From an uncultured bacterium (GTDB lineage: Bacteria; Cyanobacteriota; Vampirovibrionia; Gastranaerophilales; Gastranaerophilaceae), in the NCBI GenBank assembly GCA_949292185.1, contig CASEYP010000002.1, forward strand, positions 1 through 46,141: DNA of 46,141 bases, given 5' to 3'. The translations under genes were made by a program, and so were the position numbers. Below the pieces are notes generated by a model, which was given only the letters and a program-made list of their open reading frames with translations, ran no database searches and was not told the DNA's origin. The stretch's first letter is position 1; the number at the start of each line of letters is the position of its first letter. This document shows, piece by piece, positions 23,593 to 33,431 of this stretch.

Positions 23593-25327
23593 TAGACAAA
23601 GCCAGAGATTTTATATTATCATTTATATCAATACATTTCGGGTTTGTAAGAGGTATTACAAATCCGAATGTATTTGATTGTTTTTTACTACTTTCTGCAA
23701 TAATCTTACCTTGGTGAGCATCAACAATAATTTTAGACAGATATAAACCAAGTCCAACACCAACCTTATTAAATTTCTCAGAATGAGTAACATACTTTCT
23801 AAACAGTTTATCTAATTCTGCCGGCTCAATATAAGGACTTGAATTTACAACTCTCAATTCTAAATTATTTTTATTCTTTCTGGCAACAATCTCAACCTCT
23901 GAACCAGAAAACGCATAATTAACCGCATTTGATAACAAATTTATTACAACACGTTTCAATTCAATTTTATCTGCACTAACCAAAATAGGTTTATCAGAGG
24001 AATTGAATCTTATTGTAATAGAATTATTATTCGCTAAATTTGAAACCTCATTGATACTTTCTTTAATCAAAACATTAATATCAAATGAACTATAATTTAA
24101 TACAACTTCACCGCTTTCGAATTTACAAGTTGAAAGTATTGTATAAACCATATCATACATATAATTACAAGAATCTAGGGTTAACTTAAGCATTTCTCTT
24201 TGATCATCATTAAACTCTCCAAGCTGTCCGCTAAGCAAAAGCTCTAAAGCACGAACTTGGGCAATAGCAGGAGTTTTCAAATCATGACTTAATGTTGCAA
24301 TATACGTTTCACGTTGTTCCTGAAGACGTTTTTCAGCATCAATATTGCGCATAAAAGTTGTAACCGCATAATATTTACCATCACTGTTTTTCATCGGACA
24401 CTTATTTATTTTGTACCAGTACTTTTCACCATTTATTGCCCTAATTTGTCTTTCCTCATCCACAGATTGTCCTGTTTTAAGAATTCGTGAGTTTTCAGCA
24501 AGTACATTATCTTTCATTTCGTCTATATCAAACTTAACTTTCTCACCTGTATTTGTTATATCTATACCACTTAAAAATAACTCTTTTGCTCTTTCGTTTC
24601 CTAATATAAAATTACCATTTTCATCCAAAACATAAGCCAATAATGGGGAATTATCAATAAGAGCATACAACTTTGAATTTGAATATTCCAAAGACTTTCT
24701 AAGATACAACGTTTCTGTTATATCCCTACTCAGTGTCAAAATACCAACAACTATATTATTATTAACAATAGGTGAAGATGTAGATTCATAAATATATTCT
24801 ACATTATTTTTTTTAAATTTTTGGAAATAAGTTTTTGAAGATTTTTCTCTTAAAACTTGTTTTAAATATTTATCAATCCTCAAAGATTGCTCATTGGGAA
24901 ATAATTCAAGCTGAGTTTTGCCAATAACTTCATTATCAGATTTATAACAAAAAAAGTCCAAAAATCTTTTAGAACACATCGCATACCTGCATTTTGCATC
25001 TCTAAAAGTTATAATATCAGGAGATAAATTAAATATATTATCTAACATTGCGTCTATATGAGTTTCTTTTTTCTTACAATTTCGGCAAAAATTATATCTA
25101 AGAAATTCGTTATCACTAATTTTTAACTTTTTATAAATTAAAAATGCACTAAATAGTTTTTCAAACACCAAAAATGCAAGTGCATAAACAATTACAAACC
25201 TTACATTTACACGACTATCCATAGCATACAAAATTCCAAAGCTTAGCAGCACAAGAAATAATAATGCAATATGAGCAATGATTATTTTCGTTTTGATATT
25301 AAATATCCATGCTTTATTAGACTTCAT
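23588..25327 (-). CDS. PAS-containing membrane sensor histidine kinase
   Basis: A 579-residue sensor kinase, started at the ATG at 25327 behind GGAGG. Two hydrophobic segments near residues 12-35 and 42-62 anchor it. A CxxC pair (FCRNCKKKETH) follows at the membrane edge. Two PAS domains come next (SPDIITFRDAKCRYAM and NSPLLAYVLDENGNFILGN). The dimerisation/phosphoacceptor helix has SHDLKTPAIAQ with the phosphorylated His. The ATPase has VVINLLSNAVNYAF (N box) and VGVGLGLYLSKIIVDAHQGK (G box). It overlaps the response regulator gene by 11 bases, so the pair is translationally coupled. The signal is unknown; the CxxC next to the membrane could sense redox or metal. Confidence 0.93.
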   Translation of the reverse strand: MKSNKAWIFNIKTKIIIAHIALLFLVLLSFGILYAMDSRVNVRFVIVYALAFLVFEKLFSAFLIYKKLKISDNEFLRYNFCRNCKKKETHIDAMLDNIFNLSPDIITFRDAKCRYAMCSKRFLDFFCYKSDNEVIGKTQLELFPNEQSLRIDKYLKQVLREKSSKTYFQKFKKNNVEYIYESTSSPIVNNNIVVGILTLSRDITETLYLRKSLEYSNSKLYALIDNSPLLAYVLDENGNFILGNERAKELFLSGIDITNTGEKVKFDIDEMKDNVLAENSRILKTGQSVDEERQIRAINGEKYWYKINKCPMKNSDGKYYAVTTFMRNIDAEKRLQEQRETYIATLSHDLKTPAIAQVRALELLLSGQLGEFNDDQREMLKLTLDSCNYMYDMVYTILSTCKFESGEVVLNYSSFDINVLIKESINEVSNLANNNSITIRFNSSDKPILVSADKIELKRVVINLLSNAVNYAFSGSEVEIVARKNKNNLELRVVNSSPYIEPAELDKLFRKYVTHSEKFNKVGVGLGLYLSKIIVDAHQGKIIAESSKKQSNTFGFVIPLTNPKCIDINDNIKSLALSK

Positions 25328-25970
25328 AATCAACAACCTCCGGCAATAAATTATTACTTCTTGTAAAATCAATTAATTTTTCTAAAATAGAATGGACATA
25401 AATATAAATATCATTAATTGAAAATTCTAAAGATTCTAAAATTTCATTTTTAGAAAAGCCTTTCAAACCCAAATTAATAAAACTAGACTCAAGAAATGAC
25501 AAATTTTGTGCAAAAAGAGCCAATTGTTTTTTAGGTAAGGTCTGAATACAATTAAATAATGCATATTGAATTCTCAAATCAACATCACACCCCCCTTGCA
25601 AAACATTAGAAACAACGCTTTTCCATCCGTTAAAATCCAAATCTTTTATAAAATAAGCATCCGCGTCTGCCAGCAATGAAGAAATTATAAAACTATCACT
25701 ACCATAAGAAGTTAAAGCAACAATTTTAACAGAATGATATCGATTTTTTATTAAATTAGAAGCCTCAATCCCGTTCAAATACGGCAAATTCACATCCATA
25801 ATTACTAAATTTACAATATTATCATCAATAAAACTAATAGCATCTTCTGCACATTCAAAATCTCCAATTACCTGAAAACCTTCTATAGCTTCCATCATTT
25901 TCTTTAGTGTAAATCTAGTTAAAATATCAGGTTCAATAATAACAACCCTAAACATTTCCTCAAACATCAT
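25317..25970 (-). CDS. Response regulator, receiver plus degenerate LuxR-type helix-turn-helix
   Basis: A 217-residue partner of the kinase that follows. The receiver domain shows the acidic pocket (VVIIEPD), the phosphorylated Asp in LVIMDVNLPYLNG, the switch Thr in ALTSYG and the Lys in YFIKD. The C-terminal part (SFINLGLKGFSKNEILESLE, then FSINDIYIYVHSILEKLI) follows the LuxR/NarL helix spacing. It lacks the usual basic and polar recognition residues (T-V-K-x-H becomes IYIYVH), so DNA binding may be altered or lost. An AAAGG site lies 11 bases before the first ATG; the third Met, at 25955, is an alternative. Confidence 0.88.
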   Translation of the reverse strand: MMFEEMFRVVIIEPDILTRFTLKKMMEAIEGFQVIGDFECAEDAISFIDDNIVNLVIMDVNLPYLNGIEASNLIKNRYHSVKIVALTSYGSDSFIISSLLADADAYFIKDLDFNGWKSVVSNVLQGGCDVDLRIQYALFNCIQTLPKKQLALFAQNLSFLESSFINLGLKGFSKNEILESLEFSINDIYIYVHSILEKLIDFTRSNNLLPEVVDYEV

Positions 25971-26044
25971 AAATATACCAGCCTTTCCTTAGTATTAAAA
26001 TTAAACACTAATATATAAAATATTTAAATTACCAAGGTTGGTAA

Positions 26045-26082
26045 TAAAAAAGTATAACTGACCTAAAATTTTAGATCAGTTA
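26045..26082 (-). terminator. Terminator of the His/Met/Pro-rich membrane protein gene
   Basis: A long hairpin (26055-26061 with 26076-26082, one mismatch, then CTAAAA/TTTTAG) is followed on the minus strand by six T. Confidence 0.8.
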
Positions 26083-26109
26083 CACTCATTCTAATAATAC
26101 TCAAAATTA

Positions 26110-26517
26110 TTATTTCTTTTTTACATCCTCATAAACCGGTGGTTTGTCAAAACGATGATGTTTCTTTAGCATACGATAATCTCCTCGATCTGCTCTATCA
26201 AACCTTTGAGGATGTTCACCTCTATAACCAAAATCACGATGATGCATTCTATGAGGTCTTGCATCCGGTCCTCTAAGACCTTGAGCTTCCCAACCATAAT
26301 CTCTCATCATATGAGGTGGTGGTGGAAGAGGTCTTTCCATTCTAGGATGTGGACCCATCATCATTCTAGGACATGGACATTTTGGTCTTAAAATACTTGC
26401 GCTCAAAAGTATTGCTAAAGTTGCACCAACAAAAACTGCACCTGCAATAAATGTAAATTCCTTAATTTTTTCTATGCATTTTTCTTTGCAATCACATGTT
26501 TTAATTTCATCACTCAT
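26110..26517 (-). CDS. Small membrane protein with Met/His/Pro/Arg-rich tail
   Basis: A 135-residue protein of unknown function behind a textbook AAGGAGG site. A short cytoplasmic head with three Cys (TCDCKEKC) is followed by one membrane helix (residues 23-42) and then KCPCP. The remaining 90 residues are rich in Pro, His, Met, Arg and Asp (PRMMMGPHPRMERPLPPPPH, RPHRMHHRDFGYRGEHPQRF). Such tails can bind Cu, Ni or Zn, or stay disordered in the periplasm. There is no Sec cleavage site, so it is probably a type II anchor or N-in protein. The next gene upstream on the same strand, the PfkB kinase, is 75 bases away. Confidence 0.75.
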   Translation of the reverse strand: MSDEIKTCDCKEKCIEKIKEFTFIAGAVFVGATLAILLSASILRPKCPCPRMMMGPHPRMERPLPPPPHMMRDYGWEAQGLRGPDARPHRMHHRDFGYRGEHPQRFDRADRGDYRMLKKHHRFDKPPVYEDVKKK

Positions 26518-26592
26518 TAAAAAACCTCCTTGTTAATATTCACAAGAATATAACGAAGAAGGTTTTTAAAAGTTCATTTTAAAAGTTTTGAC

Positions 26593-27642
26593 TTAAGCAA
26601 TTTCAATTTTACAGCCAAAATCAGGATGAGCAGCCATTCTGTTAAGAATCTCATCCATTGTTAATAAACCAGCAGTTGCTCCGAATTCTGAAACACAACC
26701 TGCTGCATTAATTGAAGCTGCAACTAATGATTTTTCTATATTGTTATCAAACTTGCCTAATGCTGCGCAAAAAGTTGAAGCAAAAGCATCTCCTGAGCCC
26801 AATGTAGAAGTTACAGGACTATCAAAGCAAGGACAATAATAATATTTTTCTCCATCATAAGCGTAAGCCCCATCACCACCATCAGTAATAACAATAATCT
26901 GATAATCTGAAACCTTCAACTTTTTAAACATAGATTTCAAATCCGGGTGAATAAGCATACTTGAGAATTTTTCATCTTTTGAATCAGGTCTTAATAAGAT
27001 TCCAGTAGCCATAGAAGCTTCATCTTTATTCATTACAACAATCTGAGCTGATTCTAATATACCCTTTAAATAATTAAAACCTTTTTTAATTCCGGTTGTA
27101 CCAGCATTAAAGCATACAAAAGTTCCATTATCTTTTGCAAATTTTACAATATGATCTAAAACTTTATTACTATCACCATTCAATGGTGCAATATATAAAA
27201 TTTTAGCATCTTTTATAGCTTCAAAATTAATTTCACTTTCTTTCAAATGAGCATTAGCACCTCTATGAGCAAGAACTGTTCTATCACCCTCAAAACTTGT
27301 CAAAATAATTGAAAAACCTGTAGAATCAGTCTTGTCTTGAATAACATAATCCAAATTTACATTTCTTTTTGAAAAGAAATCAAAAATACCTTTTGAATAA
27401 ATATCATCACCAACTTTAAAAATAACGCTGGTTGATAAACCTAAGTTTGCAAAATTAGTAGCAGTATTAACACCTCCACCTCCAACTTGAGATGCAAATG
27501 CTGAAATTTCTACTTTAGCACCGTATGGATAACTCATAAATTCTGATTTTTTATCTTTACGACAAACTGATACAATACTTGCATCATCACATTCTACAAA
27601 GACATCCATTGTAGCACTTCCAATTGTAATAACATCACTCAT
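26593..27642 (-). CDS. PfkB family carbohydrate/nucleoside kinase
   Basis: A 349-residue ribokinase-fold enzyme that phosphorylates a sugar or nucleoside with ATP. The PfkB signatures are present: ITIGSATMDVFVE at the start, GGGGVNTATNFANLGL (substrate and lid region) and TSTLGSGDAFASTFCAALG near residue 290, with the catalytic Asp in GSGDA. Residues between 30 and 60 form the lid, with a KDKKSEFMSYPYGAK insertion. Substrate cannot be read from motifs; ribokinase, adenosine kinase and fructokinase types are all possible. GAGGA lies 8 bases before the ATG. Confidence 0.9.
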   Translation of the reverse strand: MSDVITIGSATMDVFVECDDASIVSVCRKDKKSEFMSYPYGAKVEISAFASQVGGGGVNTATNFANLGLSTSVIFKVGDDIYSKGIFDFFSKRNVNLDYVIQDKTDSTGFSIILTSFEGDRTVLAHRGANAHLKESEINFEAIKDAKILYIAPLNGDSNKVLDHIVKFAKDNGTFVCFNAGTTGIKKGFNYLKGILESAQIVVMNKDEASMATGILLRPDSKDEKFSSMLIHPDLKSMFKKLKVSDYQIIVITDGGDGAYAYDGEKYYYCPCFDSPVTSTLGSGDAFASTFCAALGKFDNNIEKSLVAASINAAGCVSEFGATAGLLTMDEILNRMAAHPDFGCKIEIA

Positions 27643-27795
27643 TGTAATATCCTCTTAAAATATATCTAGCACCACTATTCTACCATAATAAAATAATTTA
27701 TAAAAGTGTAAATTATTATTAATAATTGCGCAAAAATAAATATTTATAGTATTTTATACACAAGACGATATATAAATATACAAAAGGACCCCAAA

Positions 27796-30282
27796 ATGAG
27801 AATATTACCAATTAATCAAATTTACACAAATAAACTAAACAACAATGCACAATATAAAGATTTCCAAAATAAACAAACACTTGAAAACAAAACTAAAACT
27901 AAGACTATATTTGCATATTCAGATTACAACATAACCTTTTCAGGCAGAACACCCGAAGATTTTTATGCTCAGGATTTTAACAGAGAAAACATGCCATCAA
28001 CAATGAAACGTTTCCTCGATTATGACTATGAACAAAGGCAACATATTCCACCTGAACAAATGATGCAAGAAGTTTTTAAATATCTAAAAGTTGCTCATAA
28101 TTTTTCAGACGTAAAAAGCCTCTATCCAAAAGAAGAATTGTTTCAAAACTTACACCAAAACCACCAAAAAAATAAAACTTCAGTACTAGCTGAAATAAAA
28201 ATGGCAAAAGAAATGAGTGATACGCCACTTCTAAATGATGGAAGTGATGATTTTGGCATGTACTTACTTAAAAAGATTTACCTTGAAGGCAAAACAATAA
28301 AAGAGATATCTAAAGACTTTTATGAAAAAGACCTGAATGATGAATACAAAGGCATAATCACAAAACCTATTAATTATGATACAACATCAGCCTACGGTAT
28401 AAAATATCCAAAAACAGAATTTTGGCAATCATTTATCGCAACAAGAGAAGAATACAAAAAATTCTTTCTTGAATTACCTAAAAACATGGTCGATCCAAAC
28501 AGAGAACCAATAAAAGCAACACAAAATTCTCATAATATAAACTCAACCCCAAAAGTACAACACAAACCTACTCAAAGGAAATTTAAACTCCAAAGATATA
28601 AAAAAGAACAACTTACAAATGATATAAAAAATTCAAAAGGAACTCCAGAGGTCATAACAAACAAAATCAGAAAAAGATTTGCCAAAGATGATCCTGAAGC
28701 ATCTTTTATCATTAAATATATGAGTCCTATCATGACAGTTGCCGCAGATAGAGTTCATTTGTCAGAAGAATTAAAACTATTCAATGAAATAGAAAAAGAA
28801 AACGGTAAAAGTTCAAATGATGAATACATGTTTGAACGCTTTTGGAAAGCAAATCCAAAAATCTTAGATGCCTATGCAAAAGCTATCCCTGACACCATTG
28901 AACTTTTTGAAGAAACCTACGGCAGTGGAGGTTTACTTCCAATCAATAAAGATTTGGAAATTATAACTAAAGATACAGAAAATCAAAAAATTATAGATAA
29001 TATATCCCCTGAATTCTATGACTTATTACAATACACACAAGAAATAGAACCTAAAAGACAAGAAAAATACAACAAACACAATGAAATGCAAAAACAATGG
29101 GAAGAATATTTCAATGAAAAATATGGAAATCAAGAAATTGAAACAGATACATCCCAAAAGCCGGAAGACTTAAACCATGCTAAAATTCCAACGACTCCAG
29201 AAAATATTGACGAGGAGCTTGAAGAGGAACTAAAAGGAGTGAAAGCTTTGCACCCGGAATTTTCAACTGATCTTTTAAAAGAAACAGCTGAGCATTACAA
29301 TGCAGAAGTGTTCTCTCTAAAAGGAACTAATGGCGAAAATATTATTATAACAGGGAATTTAGACGAAATCTTTAGAGATTATATAGACAAGGATATAAAA
29401 ATATACCCTACTCAATTTGGTAATCAATATAAAAGATATATGCTCTCAAACCCAAATATCGATAGAAAATTCAAGCTATCATTAGCATCCCTAAACTTTG
29501 CACATTTGATTGATGATGATAGAGTTATGACCCCAGATGAAGTTGAAAATGAAATAATTAAATTAAATTACCAATACAGCATAGAGCATTACACAGAAAC
29601 ACTTTGTGCACAAAGCGCAATGGCTGACACAATAGCATTAACATTAAAAAATCAAACCCCATTAAACGTATATGAACTTGATATCGATGATTACAACAAC
29701 CTACCTAAAAATAAAGACTCAGAAAAGTTCCTTAATATTCTAAAAACGCACAAAAAGGAATTAGATGAGCTCTATAAACAATACACTACACCATTATCAA
29801 AAAGTGAAACAAATAAAATAGGATTGGCATTACTTGATGAGTTGTCTAAATTTAATGGACAAAACAGTAGTCTTAGCCCAGATGATGTAGAAACACTTCT
29901 TATGCTAAAAGAAATGACTAATCAAGTTAAATTTGAAAAAAAATATCTAAGAGAAACATTAGACCTAATTTTACCGGAATTTAGGTATTCAAGAAGTATC
30001 TTAAATAAGAATTTACCACCAGAAGTAAAAAGAAAGAAATTTGAACAAATTATGGGCAGTATACTTGAAAGTCTGCTATCTCCGGAATTTTCACATACCC
30101 CTTATTTAACAACAATACTTAATAAAGAACTTTTGGAAAAACACAGACCTAATTTGAGCAACTCAAGATATAACAAATATCTTAATATGGCTCAAAATAT
30201 GGATCCACTTCAAAAAGCCACATTTAACTATACAATACAACAATTAAAAGAACTTGATAAAGTCTATAATAATAAAAAATAA
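27796..30282 (+). CDS. Large hypothetical protein with N-terminal ITFSG motif
   Basis: An 828-residue, very hydrophilic protein rich in Lys, Glu, Asn and Gln, with no membrane helix and no Sec signal. A polar N-terminal tail of about 45 residues leads to YNITFSGRTPEDFY. The F-x-G at residues 48-50 matches a motif shared with the CHAP protein at 33923 and the paralog pair at 39169 and 40899. The rest looks all-helical, with a low-complexity linker around residues 235-275 and a stretch of acidic linkers near 450-480. An HPEFSTDLLKETAEHYNAE segment near residue 495 starts a second folded part. I recognise no domain. An AAAAGGACC site precedes the ATG, and a strong bidirectional terminator follows. 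Confidence 0.8.
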   Translation: MRILPINQIYTNKLNNNAQYKDFQNKQTLENKTKTKTIFAYSDYNITFSGRTPEDFYAQDFNRENMPSTMKRFLDYDYEQRQHIPPEQMMQEVFKYLKVAHNFSDVKSLYPKEELFQNLHQNHQKNKTSVLAEIKMAKEMSDTPLLNDGSDDFGMYLLKKIYLEGKTIKEISKDFYEKDLNDEYKGIITKPINYDTTSAYGIKYPKTEFWQSFIATREEYKKFFLELPKNMVDPNREPIKATQNSHNINSTPKVQHKPTQRKFKLQRYKKEQLTNDIKNSKGTPEVITNKIRKRFAKDDPEASFIIKYMSPIMTVAADRVHLSEELKLFNEIEKENGKSSNDEYMFERFWKANPKILDAYAKAIPDTIELFEETYGSGGLLPINKDLEIITKDTENQKIIDNISPEFYDLLQYTQEIEPKRQEKYNKHNEMQKQWEEYFNEKYGNQEIETDTSQKPEDLNHAKIPTTPENIDEELEEELKGVKALHPEFSTDLLKETAEHYNAEVFSLKGTNGENIIITGNLDEIFRDYIDKDIKIYPTQFGNQYKRYMLSNPNIDRKFKLSLASLNFAHLIDDDRVMTPDEVENEIIKLNYQYSIEHYTETLCAQSAMADTIALTLKNQTPLNVYELDIDDYNNLPKNKDSEKFLNILKTHKKELDELYKQYTTPLSKSETNKIGLALLDELSKFNGQNSSLSPDDVETLLMLKEMTNQVKFEKKYLRETLDLILPEFRYSRSILNKNLPPEVKRKKFEQIMGSILESLLSPEFSHTPYLTTILNKELLEKHRPNLSNSRYNKYLNMAQNMDPLQKATFNYTIQQLKELDKVYNNKK

Positions 30283-30298
30283 AAAAGATAAAATAAAA

Positions 30299-30333
30299 AA
30301 AAGGACCGGTTTTTATTAAAAACCGGTCCTTTT
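30299..30333. terminator. Bidirectional terminator between the 828-aa protein gene and pnp
   Basis: A perfect 14-bp stem (30301-30314 with 30318-30331), extended by A-T pairs, with a 3-base loop and A/T flanks. It serves both converging genes. Confidence 0.92.
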
Positions 30334-30349
30334 ATCTATTGTCAAATTA

Positions 30350-32488
30350 TTATTGAACTTTAGCCTTATCTTCTTCAGTTACGCCCTTGATTGTAAGATT
30401 TACACGACCTTTTTCATCAATCTTGATAATCTTAACAATAACTTCTTGACCAACTGTTAAATGAGGTTCTATAGATTCAATTCTCTCATTGCAAATTTGA
30501 GAAATATGAACCATACCATCTTTACCACCGCCAAGTTCAACAAATGCACCGATTGGAATAATTCTAACGACTTTGCCTTTTATAACCATTCCAACTTCAG
30601 GCTTGAATGTAAGATCTTTAATCATCTTAATTGCAATCTGAGCACCTTCCTGATCGTTAGAAGTAATAGTTACAACACCATTATCTTGAATATCAATTTC
30701 AGCACCAGAAGCTTCGATAATTGATCTGATTTGTTTACCACCAGGTCCGATAACAGTTCCGATATCTTCAGTCGGAATAGTTAATGTTGTAATACTTGGT
30801 GCAAATGGAGACATTGGTCCAGGTTCAGTGATTACTTCTCTCATTTTTGACAAGATGTGTAATCTACCTTCTTTTGCTTGACCTAAAGCCTTACGTAATG
30901 TTTCATTAGCAATACCTTTAGCCTTCATATCCATTTGAAGAGCTGTAATACCAGTATCATTACCTGTAACTTTAAAGTCCATATCACCAAGGAAGTCTTC
31001 AATACCTTGAATATCAGTTAATACAACAGGTTCTTTACCTTCTTCAGTAATCATACCCATTGCAACACCACCGATCATACATTTAACAGGAACACCTGCA
31101 TTCATCAATGCCATTGAAGAACCGCAAGTTGAAGCCATTGAAGTTGAACCGTTTGATTCTAATACATCAGATGTAACTCTGATTGTATAACCAAATTCTT
31201 CTTGAAATGGAAGAGCCGGAATATTAGCTCTTTCTGCCAAATGACCGTGACCAACTTCACGTCTTCCCGGTCCTCTTAATGGTTTTACTTCACCAACAGA
31301 AAATCCTGGGAATATGTATTTATGCATATATGTTTTTTCAGTTTCAGGATCAACACCGTCAAGTTCTTGCTTCATAGCAGGACCTGCCAATGTTGCAACT
31401 GATAATACTTGAGTTTGACCTCTTGTAAATACAGCTGAACCATGAGCTCTTGGAATTACACCTACTTCACACCAAATTGGACGAACTTCATTTGGTTTTC
31501 TTCCGTCAGCTCTAACACCTTCATCTAAAATCATTGTACGCATAATATGTTTTTCTGCGTTTTTGAATTCTTCAGCTACAAAGTCAATTCCTGTTTCTTC
31601 AATGATTTTCTTAATGTAATCATCATCAGGTAGAGCATCAATTTTTTCTTTTACAAGAGCTTTTGCTTCTTCCAATTTCTTTTGTCTGTATTCTCTATCA
31701 AAATTATGATAAGCATCAAAAATCATATCATGAGCTGTTTCATCAATAATTTTCTTAATACCTGAAGTGTCATAAGGGTTAACAAATTCTTCTTTTACAA
31801 CACCGCAAGCTTTAGCAAATTCAACCTGAGCATCACATTGTTTTCTGATTTCAGCTTGAGCAAATTCAACAGCAGCCATAATATCATCTTCTGTAACGAA
31901 TTTACAACCAGCCTCAACCATAATAACTGAATCATGAGTACCGGCAACAACAATATCCAAATCAGATTCTTTAGATTGTCTATGTGTTGGGTTAGCAATC
32001 ATATTACCTTCAGCATCTCTTGAAACTCTAACAGCACCAATAGGGCCTTCGAAAGGAGCTCCAGACAACATTAATGCACAAGATGCACCTAACATTGCCA
32101 ATGTATCAGGTTGATTTTCTTGATCATAGCTGAATAATTGAGCTACAATTTGAATATCATTTCTATATCCTTTAGGGAATAAAGGTCTGATAGGTCTATC
32201 TATTAATCTTGAAATTAAAATAGCCTTATCACTAGCCTTTCCTTCAGAACGGTTATATCCGCCAGGAATACGTCCAATAGCAGACATTCTTTCTTCATAA
32301 TCAATCAACAATGGGAAAAAATCTATCCCAACTCTAGGTTCTTTTGATACACAGCAATGTACAAATAACATTGTATCACCGCATCTTACTGTAACTGAAC
32401 CATTAGTTGATTGTGCATACTTTCCTGTTTCAATAGTTACGGTTTTACCACCGATTTCTAATTGAAAGCTTTTTGTTTCAGGTTTCAT
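30350..32488 (-). CDS. pnp: Polynucleotide phosphorylase
   Basis: A 712-residue trimeric 3'-5' exoribonuclease of mRNA decay, releasing NDPs by phosphorolysis. It has two RNase PH cores (first: IGGKTVTIETGKYAQSTNGS and PLFPKGYRNDIQIVAQ; second: RRPIWCEVGVIPRAHGSAVF-type with FTRGQTQVL and GDMDFKVTGNDTGITALQMD). The conserved catalytic Asp lie in the last stretch, the KH domain at TVIGPGGKQIRSIIEASGA and the S1 domain at GMVIKGKVVRIIPIGAFVEL. Length and order are standard. An AAAGG site precedes the ATG. A short GCGC/GCGC hairpin (32507-32522) in the leader is too weak to call the RNase III-type control known in E. coli. Confidence 0.97.
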   Translation of the reverse strand: MKPETKSFQLEIGGKTVTIETGKYAQSTNGSVTVRCGDTMLFVHCCVSKEPRVGIDFFPLLIDYEERMSAIGRIPGGYNRSEGKASDKAILISRLIDRPIRPLFPKGYRNDIQIVAQLFSYDQENQPDTLAMLGASCALMLSGAPFEGPIGAVRVSRDAEGNMIANPTHRQSKESDLDIVVAGTHDSVIMVEAGCKFVTEDDIMAAVEFAQAEIRKQCDAQVEFAKACGVVKEEFVNPYDTSGIKKIIDETAHDMIFDAYHNFDREYRQKKLEEAKALVKEKIDALPDDDYIKKIIEETGIDFVAEEFKNAEKHIMRTMILDEGVRADGRKPNEVRPIWCEVGVIPRAHGSAVFTRGQTQVLSVATLAGPAMKQELDGVDPETEKTYMHKYIFPGFSVGEVKPLRGPGRREVGHGHLAERANIPALPFQEEFGYTIRVTSDVLESNGSTSMASTCGSSMALMNAGVPVKCMIGGVAMGMITEEGKEPVVLTDIQGIEDFLGDMDFKVTGNDTGITALQMDMKAKGIANETLRKALGQAKEGRLHILSKMREVITEPGPMSPFAPSITTLTIPTEDIGTVIGPGGKQIRSIIEASGAEIDIQDNGVVTITSNDQEGAQIAIKMIKDLTFKPEVGMVIKGKVVRIIPIGAFVELGGGKDGMVHISQICNERIESIEPHLTVGQEVIVKIIKIDEKGRVNLTIKGVTEEDKAKVQ

Positions 32489-32639
32489 AAATTACCTTTT
32501 CTTTCTGCGCATCTTCTAGCGCCTTTTCGTTATACACTTCCATTTACAAAACTATTATAACTCAAACACCTATAAAATAAACAATCATAAATAAATTTTA
32601 AATTATTGCTTTTTAGAAAAAACATTTTAGAATAAGAAA

Positions 32640-33377
32640 ATGAAAAATTTTGATAGCGATTATTTTAAAAATGAAATTTTACCGGTATTAAAAAAATATG
32701 AGCCGGAAAGAATAAAGAGTTTGATAATTTTTTTTAGTTGTATCAATTATCTTTATAGCTATTAACTATGTTCTATACTCACGCTCTGGGTACATAAACT
32801 TCTCCAATACTCGTATGCTATATATAACATCAATAGCATTGCTTATTGGGCTATCGACACTATTGCCAATTGTGCTTGTGTACTATTATGTATATAAAAA
32901 ATTTACAACCAAATTAAAAGAGAATTGTATGAAAGTAATTCTAAAACAGTTTGGAAATGTAAAATGGAAAAAAAAGACATCAATTTCCGACACTCGAATA
33001 AAAGACAGCAACATATTTGGAACTTATAATATCAGAATAGATGGAGACAGTTTTGAAGGAAAATATAAAGATACAGAATTTTCAATCGTAGAAACATTTA
33101 TTCTTCTAACCAAATAGAAGGTAGATATCTGGTAACAACGGCATTTATGGAAAGATTTAAGAACCTTCATACTACATTTGGATCAAGAAGAGCAAAATGC
33201 TCATTTTTCGATAACGAAATTATGTTTGCAATAACTACCCACAGAAATTTATTTGAAATAGGTAATATATTCTTACCACTAACAAATGAAAAACAAATAA
33301 TGAAATTTCATAAAGAAATTTCTGCAATATATGAACTTATAGACTACTTCAAATTAACAGAAAAAATAGGGCTATAG
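32640..33377 (+). pseudogene. Decayed DUF3137 gene (truncated copy related to the gene at 35428)
   Basis: Three plus-strand pieces in different frames match successive parts of the intact DUF3137 protein encoded at 35428-36648. The ATG at 32640 opens KNEILPVLKKYEPERIKSLI, like the VMPILNAYEKERK region there. The frame breaks at a T8 run (32728-32735) and continues through a hydrophobic stretch into YKKFTTKLKENCMKVILKQF, like FEKKIKRLIMPTLMKAM, and GTYNIRIDGDSFEGKYKDTEF, like FANVDRAAASFDDCFSGEYR. After about 33090 roughly 70 residues are missing. A third frame resumes with SSNQIEGRYLVTTAFMERFK, like STDQIESRYLLTTAFIQRFK, and ends LTEKIGL, like LDKKLGL. Two independent lesions argue for a real pseudogene, not a single base-calling error. 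The Pro-rich N-terminal tail of the intact gene is absent. Confidence 0.8.
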
Positions 33378-33389
33378 CTAAATAACAAT

Positions 33390-33418
33390 TTGCGGCGAAT
33401 AAGTATTTATGTTATATT
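33390..33418 (+). promoter_or_regulatory. Promoter of tRNA-Arg(CCU)
   Basis: TTGCGG (33390-33395), a 17-base spacer and TATATT (33413-33418), with the tRNA 5' end 13 bases further on. Confidence 0.5.
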
Positions 33419-33431
33419 AAAATAGTAAAAA

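Noticed and set aside
26555..26590. Terminator behind the PfkB kinase gene
   Set aside because: Two direct TTTTAAAAGTT copies are present, but only weak self-pairing is possible and there is no proper stem with T-run.
32501..32522. RNase III-type autoregulatory hairpin in the pnp leader
   Set aside because: Only a 4-bp GCGC stem is found, far shorter than the known control hairpin.
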